NCBI GenBank assembly: GCA_963677225.1
Contig: OY781923.1
Coordinates: 496,001-560,000 of the forward strand
Direction of reading: 5' to 3'
Source: SABI01 sp028532915
Lineage (GTDB): Bacteria; Spirochaetota; Spirochaetia; Sphaerochaetales; Sphaerochaetaceae
DNA: 64,000 nt
Shown: one piece after another, positions 9,382 through 15,777 of the stretch
Layout: each line of letters opens with the position of its first letter
Position numbering within the stretch: position 1 is the first letter of the stretch
Program-made: the position numbers and the translations under genes
The notes under the pieces: generated by a model
The model's database searches: none
Told to the model about the DNA's origin: nothing
What the model saw: only the letters and a program-made list of their open reading frames with translations

Positions 9382-9405
9382 TGCTACATTGTAGCAAGTG
9401 CTACA
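9382..9405. promoter_or_regulatory. Putative operator of purine permease: three TGCTACA/TGTAGCA half-sites
   Basis: TGCTACA (9382), TGTAGCA (9390) and TGCTACA (9399) alternate in orientation, so each neighbouring pair is an inverted repeat. The second and third make a 16-bp Crp-like palindrome, TGTAGCAAGTGCTACA. The half-site differs by one base from the TGTTGCA repeats before the adenine deaminase gene. Confidence 0.5.
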
Positions 9406-9414
9406 AAGAAAATA

Positions 9415-9510
9415 TTACGGTATACCGTAAAGATATTGCTATAATAATTAAATATTACGATATAACGTAAAATATACTTGAATTACTGTAGTTAGTACGG
9501 TATACCGTAA
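9415..9510. promoter_or_regulatory. Triple palindromic operator TTACGGTATACCGTAA
   Basis: A perfect 16-bp palindrome, TTACGGTATACCGTAA, lies at 9415-9430. A degenerate copy, TTACGATATAACGTAA, is at 9455-9470, and a third near-perfect copy is at 9495-9510. The centres are 40 bases apart in each case, close to four helical turns. The last copy ends 29 bases before the ATPase start codon. No regulator gene of obvious fit is next to it; GntR-like proteins often bind sites with a GTATAC centre, but that is only a guess. Confidence 0.7.
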
Positions 9511-9539
9511 TAGAGTATATGTAATAAAAAGGTAGGTGT

Positions 9540-10742
9540 ATGTATATTATTCGTGATTCTTATCTAAAACGATTTAGACAATTTTATAATACTCCGGTGA
9601 TTAAAGTATTAACTGGAATAAGAAGGAGTGGTAAATCGTACCTTTTAAAGATGGTCTGTGATGACCTACTTAAAATGGGTGTGCTAGATTCACAAATTCT
9701 TTCAATAAACTTTGAATCACTGAGTGAATCGTTTGTTCGTGATGTAGATAAAACATATGAACATATCAAACAGTTCACAGATACACATGAAGGTAAAAGT
9801 TACTTCTTTTTTGATGAAATTCAACAGTTGAAAGAGTGGGAACGTCTTGTGAATTCTTTACAGGTGGATTTTGATTGTGATATCTATATTACAGGATCCA
9901 ATGCCACACTGCTCAGCGGTGAATTAGCAACTCATATCGGAGGACGATATGTAGAATTCAGCATTTACCCCCTATCTTTTAAAGAAATTATTAACAACTG
10001 TAATATTAGCGATGAACATAAAGCATTTCAGGACTACCTTGTGTGGGGAGGTTTCCCTTTTCTCTATTCCTTTAACCTTGATTCAGATGGCAAAGAATCC
10101 TATCTTTCATCAATTTTCGATTCAATAATTATGAAAGATATTGTAACAAGGAATAATATCCGTGATGTGGACCTGCTAAAACGACTGATCGTCTACATGA
10201 TGGAAAACATAGGAAGACTATTCTCTTCTCAGAGTGTTGTGAAATATCTAAAAAGTGAACAGAGAAAACTTTCTAATGAAACCTTATATAATTATATCGA
10301 TTACTGTAGGCAGGCCAATCTCCTCTTGTTAATTCCGCGATATAATATACAAGGAAAGAAACTCTTAAAGGTTGGAGAAAAAATCTATCTGAGTGATACA
10401 GGGCTAAGAGAAGTTGTCTATGGTAATAATGAGCGAGATATTGAACTAGTATTAGAGAATATTGTTTGTCTAGAACTGTTTAGAAGAGGATATCAGGTTT
10501 TCGTGGGGCAGATGAACAACCAAGAAGTTGATTTTATTGCAAAAAATAAAAATCAAACCATGTATATTCAGGTAGCGTATCTTCTAGCCAGTCAAGAGAC
10601 TATTGATCGTGAATTTTCTTCACTAGAACAAATTCACGATAATTTCCCTAAATATGTACTCACGCTTGATAGTTTTCAAAGAAGTCGTAATGGTATCATT
10701 CATATGAATATCAAAGATTTTCTTTTGAATGATCTAGTATAA
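9540..10742 (+). CDS. AAA ATPase with C-terminal DUF4143 domain
   Basis: This is a 400-residue P-loop protein of the widespread bacterial AAA_14/DUF4143 family, whose cellular role is poorly known. It shows Walker A GIRRSGKS at residues 26-33, Walker B YFFFDEIQQL near residue 90, a sensor-like ITGSNATLL and a C-terminal nuclease-like fold segment with GQMNNQEVDFIA. The ATG is eight or so bases after an AAGGTAGG stretch. It is AT-rich compared with both neighbours and sits alone between a divergent purine permease and a convergent reductase operon, which suggests recent acquisition. Its upstream region carries three copies of a palindromic operator. Confidence 0.85.
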   Translation: MYIIRDSYLKRFRQFYNTPVIKVLTGIRRSGKSYLLKMVCDDLLKMGVLDSQILSINFESLSESFVRDVDKTYEHIKQFTDTHEGKSYFFFDEIQQLKEWERLVNSLQVDFDCDIYITGSNATLLSGELATHIGGRYVEFSIYPLSFKEIINNCNISDEHKAFQDYLVWGGFPFLYSFNLDSDGKESYLSSIFDSIIMKDIVTRNNIRDVDLLKRLIVYMMENIGRLFSSQSVVKYLKSEQRKLSNETLYNYIDYCRQANLLLLIPRYNIQGKKLLKVGEKIYLSDTGLREVVYGNNERDIELVLENIVCLELFRRGYQVFVGQMNNQEVDFIAKNKNQTMYIQVAYLLASQETIDREFSSLEQIHDNFPKYVLTLDSFQRSRNGIIHMNIKDFLLNDLV

Positions 10743-10748
10743 CAAAAC

Positions 10749-10786
10749 TGATGATACCGAAATGATTTCTCACTTCGATATCATCA
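10749..10786. terminator. Terminator between ATPase and aldo/keto reductase
   Basis: TGATGATACCGAA and TTCGATATCATCA form a 13-bp stem with one mismatch, followed by AAAACC and a run of six T. It lies between two converging genes. Confidence 0.65.
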
Positions 10787-10795
10787 AAACCTTTT

Positions 10796-11716
10796 TTAGG
10801 GAAGGATATTACCCGCTGCAAGGTATATCTCATACCACTGTTCACGAGTGAGAGTAATATTCGCAGCATCAACGCACTGTTTCAATCTTTCTCTATTCAT
10901 CGTTCCAATCACAGGCTGCATCTTCGCCGGGTGGCGAAGCAGCCAGGCGATTGTGATCGTCACATTACTCACATTATAGATTGCAGCGATCTCATCGATC
11001 TTTTTATTGAGGGTGGGGAATTTTTCATTATCTAAAAAGACTCCCTCAAACAGACCGTACTGAAACGGTGACCACGGTTGGATGGTGATGTCGTTAAGAC
11101 GGCAGTAATCGAGTACACTGCCGTCTCGATGGACCGCATTATCATCGAGCATGTTTACGTGCAGACCATTCGAGATCATGTTCGCATTCGTGATACTCAG
11201 CTGCAGCTGATTGGCGACGATAGGCTGTTTCACATATTTTTTCAGCAGTTCGATCTGCATCGGTTTTTGATTGGATACACCGAAATTGCGGACCTTTCCA
11301 CTCTTTTCTAACTCATCAAAAGCTTCAGCTACCTCTTCGGGTTCCACTAATGCATCGGGTCGATGCAGCAGCAGAACATCGAGATACTCCGTGTTCAGCC
11401 GTTTAAGAGATCCGTCCACAGATTCCAGAATGTGCTTTTTAGAGAAATCGAAGGCAATGCCTTTTCTGATTCCGCATTTTGACTGCAGGAAGATCTTTTC
11501 CCGTACGTCGGGAGTCATGTGAATGGCTTCAGAGAAGATCGATTCACATTCTCCGTCTCCGTAAATGTCTGCATGGTCGAAAAAGTTCGCCCCGATATCC
11601 AATGCTGTCTCAACGAACTGCTGTGCTTCCTTCTTTTCTAGTCTGTTGATCCGCATGCATCCCACCGCGATGGTAGGAACTTCTAGAGCGGATGTTCCAA
11701 GTCGTATCGTTCTCAT
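10796..11716 (-). CDS. Aldo/keto reductase
   Basis: This NAD(P)H-dependent oxidoreductase of 306 residues belongs to the YdhF-like branch of the aldo/keto reductase superfamily. The catalytic tetrad can be placed: D and Y in FFDHADIYGDGE, K in IFLQSKCGI and H in LLLHRPD. An in-frame ATG lies at 11737, but the ATG at 11716 is preceded at good distance by GAGGAG and gives the normal N-terminus MRTIRLG. It is the second gene of an operon with the iron-type alcohol dehydrogenase and is probably under the MerR-type promoter upstream of that gene. Confidence 0.88.
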   Translation of the reverse strand: MRTIRLGTSALEVPTIAVGCMRINRLEKKEAQQFVETALDIGANFFDHADIYGDGECESIFSEAIHMTPDVREKIFLQSKCGIRKGIAFDFSKKHILESVDGSLKRLNTEYLDVLLLHRPDALVEPEEVAEAFDELEKSGKVRNFGVSNQKPMQIELLKKYVKQPIVANQLQLSITNANMISNGLHVNMLDDNAVHRDGSVLDYCRLNDITIQPWSPFQYGLFEGVFLDNEKFPTLNKKIDEIAAIYNVSNVTITIAWLLRHPAKMQPVIGTMNRERLKQCVDAANITLTREQWYEIYLAAGNILP

Positions 11717-11733
11717 AGATTTTCTCCTCATTA

Positions 11734-12897
11734 TCATTTCACAGATTCATATATCGCCAGTACATCTTCTTTTCCCAGTTTCTTCAGTCCGCCGATGTTC
11801 CCTTTTTCGGTGACCCTCTGTGCCATCAGCTCGAGTTTATCTTCACCGATTCCCAATTCACTGAGGCTCTGAGGCAGTCCCATATTTTTGAAGAAGGTTC
11901 TCAGGCGGGAAATTCCTTCTAGGACGATACTTTCCTGATCACGATAACTTCCTTGTACTCCCATGACGTTCACAGCGAATTGGACGAACATGCCGATGTT
12001 CTCTTTATACACATACTCCATCCAGGCGGGTGTCAGTACAGCCAGACCTGCACCGTGAGCAATATCATAGAAGGCTGACAGTTCATGTTCCATCTTGTGG
12101 CAGGCCCAGTCTTGTTCTCGTCCCATTCCGACAAGACCGTTGTGGGCGACGGTTCCTGAAAAGCCGAGTTCGGCCCATGCATCATAATCATGAGTGTCTG
12201 ATAAAGCTTTTGGCCCGTTCTTCATCAAGGTCTTTAAGGTAACCTCACACAATCCATCTGTTAGATCAGTATGGGTGGTGTTGGTGAAGTAGCGTTCGAA
12301 TACATGGCTCATCATATCGGCAACTCCGTTTGCGAGTTGATGAGCAGGAAGAGAGAAGAAGAGCTCAGGATTAATTACACTGAGGACAGGGCGAAGATGA
12401 GAATTACCGTATCCGTATTTCAGCTGTTTTTCTTCGTTTGTGATCACAGTATCTCCACTGGATTCGCTGCCTGCGGCCGGAATCGTGAGTACTGTGGCGA
12501 CAGGAAGGGCTTTGCTTATCGCCTTTCCTGTTTCATATACTTCCCAGATATCACCGTCGTAGTAGACTCCCATTGCTATGGCCTTGGATGAATCAATGAC
12601 GCTTCCACCACCTACAGCAAGAATAAGCTCAACATTCTCATTTTTACACAGCTGTATTCCTTCATGGACTAAAGAGAGGCGGGGATTGGGTTTAACTCCT
12701 CCTAATTCTACAAAATCAACACCATTCGATTTCAATGATGAGATGACTTTGTCATACAGGCCGCTCTTTTTGATGCTTCCTCCTCCGTAATGGAGCAGTA
12801 CCTTGGAAGCAAGAGGTTTCAGCCTTTCTCCGATCAGAGTCTCTTCTCCTTTTCCGAAAAGAATGCGTGCAGGTGCATAAAAATCAAAATTGATCAT
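11734..12897 (-). CDS. Iron-containing alcohol dehydrogenase (butanol dehydrogenase/YqhD-like)
   Basis: This 387-residue enzyme reduces aldehydes to alcohols, or the reverse, with NAD(P)H. The nucleotide-binding motif GGGSVIDSSKAIA is near residues 95-107. The metal ligands fall in NGVADMMSHVFE (D and H) and in HKMEHELSAFYDIAHGAG (two H). The family member closest in style is the NADPH-dependent butanol dehydrogenase/YqhD group. It heads the operon transcribed away from the MerR gene and so is likely an aldehyde detoxification enzyme switched on by that regulator. Confidence 0.9.
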   Translation of the reverse strand: MINFDFYAPARILFGKGEETLIGERLKPLASKVLLHYGGGSIKKSGLYDKVISSLKSNGVDFVELGGVKPNPRLSLVHEGIQLCKNENVELILAVGGGSVIDSSKAIAMGVYYDGDIWEVYETGKAISKALPVATVLTIPAAGSESSGDTVITNEEKQLKYGYGNSHLRPVLSVINPELFFSLPAHQLANGVADMMSHVFERYFTNTTHTDLTDGLCEVTLKTLMKNGPKALSDTHDYDAWAELGFSGTVAHNGLVGMGREQDWACHKMEHELSAFYDIAHGAGLAVLTPAWMEYVYKENIGMFVQFAVNVMGVQGSYRDQESIVLEGISRLRTFFKNMGLPQSLSELGIGEDKLELMAQRVTEKGNIGGLKKLGKEDVLAIYESVK

Positions 12898-12941
12898 AGT
12901 TTCGTTCCTCCATAGATGTTGAATGTATAGTTTCTATTTGC

Positions 12942-12970
12942 TTGACAGGTGTGAATCCCGTCTCTACACT
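12942..12970 (+). promoter_or_regulatory. Putative promoter of the MerR gene
   Basis: TTGACA (12942-12947), 17 bases, then TACACT (12965-12970). The predicted start of transcription lies just before the MerR operator, so bound regulator would limit its own expression. Confidence 0.45.
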
Positions 12971-12972
12971 TG

Positions 12973-13003
12973 ACTGTAATACTTAGCGTTAACGCTAAGT
13001 CAA
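12973..13003 (-). promoter_or_regulatory. MerR-type promoter of the dehydrogenase/reductase operon
   Basis: On the minus strand TTGACT (12998-13003) is followed by a 19-bp spacer and TACAGT (12973-12978). The over-long spacer is the hallmark of MerR-activated promoters. The perfect 20-bp palindrome ACTTAGCGTTAACGCTAAGT (12981-13000) fills the spacer, exactly where MerR proteins bind. Confidence 0.75.
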
Positions 13004-13040
13004 GAGTTTCGAGAAATAATTTTTCTGGAGAGTTAATACA

Positions 13041-13424
13041 ATGGGATATACGATAAAAGACCTGTCGAAAAGAACGAACCTGAGCCCGAACACTTTACGT
13101 TACTATGAGAAAGAAGGCCTTCTTCCTGATATCAAACGGACGAAAGGTGGAATCCGTCACTACTCACAAGAGAATCTCGAGTGGATAGGGCTGATCACCT
13201 GTTTGAAAAACACTGGAATGTCGATCAAACAGATAAGACAGTTCGTCGATTTGAGTCTGCAGGGACCTGAAACACTCAAAGAGAGATGTGAATTACTCAA
13301 AACCCACAAACAAGAGATAGAACGTCATATCGAAGAGATCAACCGCTATTACGACAAAGTCAACTGCAAGATCGATTACTATACCAGACAGTATGAACAG
13401 TATATGGAGGAAGAGGGGAACTGA
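13041..13424 (+). CDS. MerR-family regulator of the AdhR/NmlR type
   Basis: This is a 127-residue regulator with the MerR winged-helix N-terminus (YTIKDLSKRTNLSPNTLRYY) and a C-terminal coiled-coil dimer helix from about residue 75. A single Cys, C54 in LITCLKNTGMSI, aligns with the aldehyde-reactive Cys of Bacillus subtilis AdhR-type regulators. It is divergent from an alcohol dehydrogenase/aldo-keto reductase pair that carries a MerR-type promoter. Together these point to a reactive-aldehyde switch. The family and the arrangement are seen directly; the inducer is inferred. Confidence 0.87.
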   Translation: MGYTIKDLSKRTNLSPNTLRYYEKEGLLPDIKRTKGGIRHYSQENLEWIGLITCLKNTGMSIKQIRQFVDLSLQGPETLKERCELLKTHKQEIERHIEEINRYYDKVNCKIDYYTRQYEQYMEEEGN

Positions 13425-13571
13425 ATGTATTGAAAAACTGTCTTCTTTCTTTGCATATATTCTGATTTGTAGAAAAATCTTCTCATTTCTTATGTATAAT
13501 ATTCTCTTGTACTTTCTTTTGTTGACAAACTTTATATCTGTGGAAGATACTTGTTTCAGGAGGATGTAAAA

Positions 13572-14861
13572 ATGTCAACTTTAGCATTGTTCGGAGGAGA
13601 AAAGAGTGTAACTGTCGATGCGGGGGCGGTAGCATCTTTGCCGGTGTGCCGGCAGAAGGGAATTGACGTGGTCAATCGTCTGATGAGAACCGGTGAGATA
13701 TCCCAGTCTTCAGTGACCTCTGATTTCGCACGGCACTTTGCATCATACATTGGAAGCACATACGCCTTGTGTACCAATAACGGCACATCGGCGATAGACA
13801 GTGCCTTATTCGCCCTTTCTGTTGCTCCAGGTGATGAGGTCATCGTTCCATCCTATACCTTCTGGGCGAGTGTGACTCCTATCATCGCACAGCATGCAGT
13901 CCCTGTATTCTGTGATGTCGATAGAGAGACTTTCTGCATTGATCCAAAGAAGATCGAAAAGTGTATCACAAATAAGACGAAGGCTATAATAGTCGTCCAC
14001 GTATGGGGCAATATGTGCGATATGGAATCAATTATGAGCATAGCCCGTAAACACGGCATTAAGGTGCTGGAAGATTGCTCCCATGCTCACGGCGCATCAT
14101 ATAGAGGGAAGAAGGCGGGCCTTTGGGGTGATGTCGGCTGCTACAGTCTGCAGGGAACAAAGACTCTTCCCGGTGGAGAAGGCGGGGTTCTTGTGACCGA
14201 TTCTAGCGAGTGTTATGAGAGAGCTGCCGCTTTGGGGCATTACGAACTGATTCAGACGTTTGCTGATGATTCTCCCTATAAGAAATATGCGCTGACAGGG
14301 ATGGGGCACAAATACAGGATTCATCCATTCGCAGCTGCCCTTGCGGATTCTCAGCTTGAACATCTTGATGAGGTCAACGAAGTGAGGGAGAAGAACGCCC
14401 GCAGGTTTGATGAAGGGCTTCATGATATTCCTTTTCTTAAAAAACAACGCGAATATGAGGGCTCACACCGTGTCTTCTCGTATCACTACTATCGCTATGT
14501 ACCCGCAAAGGAGAAGGTGAAGGAACCATTCGCATTTCTGAAGGCTCTTCATGCCGAAGGTGTTGCCTGCGGATACTGCGGATACGGCCGGCTACATAAT
14601 GCTCCGCTGTTTACTGAAGGAGGACCGTATGGGGATTGCAAAGGAACTCGTGCTGTTCTTCCGGTTACGGACGAACTGGCTCATACGACATTTCTTGCCG
14701 CGCCCCGGTTCGAAACGTCCTGTCATTCTCTTGTCGAACAGTACATAGCCGCATATCGGAAGGTGAGTGACCATATCGGAGAGGTGATAGAATATTCGCA
14801 AGATCATTCGTTCGAAGAGGAATTGAACAGTCTCAGCGGCCGTTCCATTGCACAACTGTGA
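13572..14861 (+). CDS. DegT/DnrJ/EryC1-family PLP aminotransferase
   Basis: This is a sugar- or cyclitol-type aminotransferase of 429 residues. It has the N-terminal GG motif of the AHBA synthase/StsC branch, NNGTSAIDSALFAL, EDCSHAHGASYRGK, and the PLP lysine in SLQGTKTLPGGEGG. The ATG at 13572 follows AGGAGG by eight bases; a TTG upstream is ignored. The gene is not near the polysaccharide locus but is linked to an AraC regulator and faces a nagBA-type operon, so a role in amino-sugar or aminocyclitol catabolism fits better than biosynthesis. That role is inference. A plausible promoter is TTGACA at 13522 with GATACT at 13546. Confidence 0.82.
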   Translation: MSTLALFGGEKSVTVDAGAVASLPVCRQKGIDVVNRLMRTGEISQSSVTSDFARHFASYIGSTYALCTNNGTSAIDSALFALSVAPGDEVIVPSYTFWASVTPIIAQHAVPVFCDVDRETFCIDPKKIEKCITNKTKAIIVVHVWGNMCDMESIMSIARKHGIKVLEDCSHAHGASYRGKKAGLWGDVGCYSLQGTKTLPGGEGGVLVTDSSECYERAAALGHYELIQTFADDSPYKKYALTGMGHKYRIHPFAAALADSQLEHLDEVNEVREKNARRFDEGLHDIPFLKKQREYEGSHRVFSYHYYRYVPAKEKVKEPFAFLKALHAEGVACGYCGYGRLHNAPLFTEGGPYGDCKGTRAVLPVTDELAHTTFLAAPRFETSCHSLVEQYIAAYRKVSDHIGEVIEYSQDHSFEEELNSLSGRSIAQL

Positions 14862-14868
14862 GATCCAT

Positions 14869-15777
14869 ATGGATGAAAAGTTGAATCCCGTCGTGAATTT
14901 CACGATGAAAGACAACAAGGTTGAAGATCCTGTCTATTTCCGTATCTACGATGAGAAGGAGATGACTGTTGCCCTTCATACACATGAGATGCTGCAGATC
15001 AATTATGTACTGAAAGGAAATCTCATTCATCTGATTAATGGTAATGAGATTGTGGTCAAAGAGGGGGATGCGTTCATCATCCCTCCCCATATTCCTCATA
15101 AGATCAGCATGATAGAGAACAACAGTTTCACAATGGTGGAACTCGAATTCAATGAGGATTTCGCTGCGGTGAACGAGTTGCAGAGCGAAAGGTTCGAAAG
15201 CTATGTAGATTTTACCTATATAGAACCTTTTCTTGTCTCAGAGAACAAGGTCCGCCCCAGACTGAATATCCCGATCAGATCGAGAAACAGGATCGAGTCG
15301 GTGCTTTTCGAAATTGCGGATGAATATCAGCGCAGAGATGAAGGATATCTGTTGGCGATCAGATCTCTTGTTCTCTATCTTCTTGTACATCTCGGCCGTC
15401 TCTATTCAAAAGAGATCGATGAGTTCGGGGACAAGAACCTGTTCAAATTACACCATAGAAACATAAGTCGAGCTCTTTCCTTCATCGATGATAACTATAT
15501 GAGAAGACTGACAGTCGACGAGGTCGCCCGGCATGCGAACCTGTCAAAATCCCATTTCTGTTATGTCTGCAGAAGTCTGACCGGCAAGACCTTCAGTCAG
15601 TATCTTACAGAAAAGAGGATAGAGAAGGTATGCTCCCGTCTTGTCTCGAAGAATGATCTTGTCTCATCTGTCGCAACAGAGTGCGGCTTCAGATCTGTTG
15701 CCCATTTCAATCGAGTGTTTCGAAAGTCGTTGAATATGAGTCCCAAAGAGTACCGGGCTGCCTACGGTCGCAAGTGA
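14869..15777 (+). CDS. AraC-family regulator with cupin sensor domain
   Basis: This 302-residue regulator has an N-terminal cupin fold (HTHEMLQINYVLKG, later GDAFIIPPHIPH) that probably binds a sugar-like effector. The C-terminal double helix-turn-helix from about residue 200 shows VDEVARHANLSKSHFCYVC and ATECGFRSVAHFNRVFRK. It starts seven bases after the aminotransferase stop codon, so the two are cotranscribed. Its 3' end overlaps by 16 bases the 3' end of the opposite-strand ceramidase-like gene. It is a natural candidate for control of both sides of this locus. An upstream TTG in frame is disregarded in favour of the ATG. Confidence 0.87.
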   Translation: MDEKLNPVVNFTMKDNKVEDPVYFRIYDEKEMTVALHTHEMLQINYVLKGNLIHLINGNEIVVKEGDAFIIPPHIPHKISMIENNSFTMVELEFNEDFAAVNELQSERFESYVDFTYIEPFLVSENKVRPRLNIPIRSRNRIESVLFEIADEYQRRDEGYLLAIRSLVLYLLVHLGRLYSKEIDEFGDKNLFKLHHRNISRALSFIDDNYMRRLTVDEVARHANLSKSHFCYVCRSLTGKTFSQYLTEKRIEKVCSRLVSKNDLVSSVATECGFRSVAHFNRVFRKSLNMSPKEYRAAYGRK

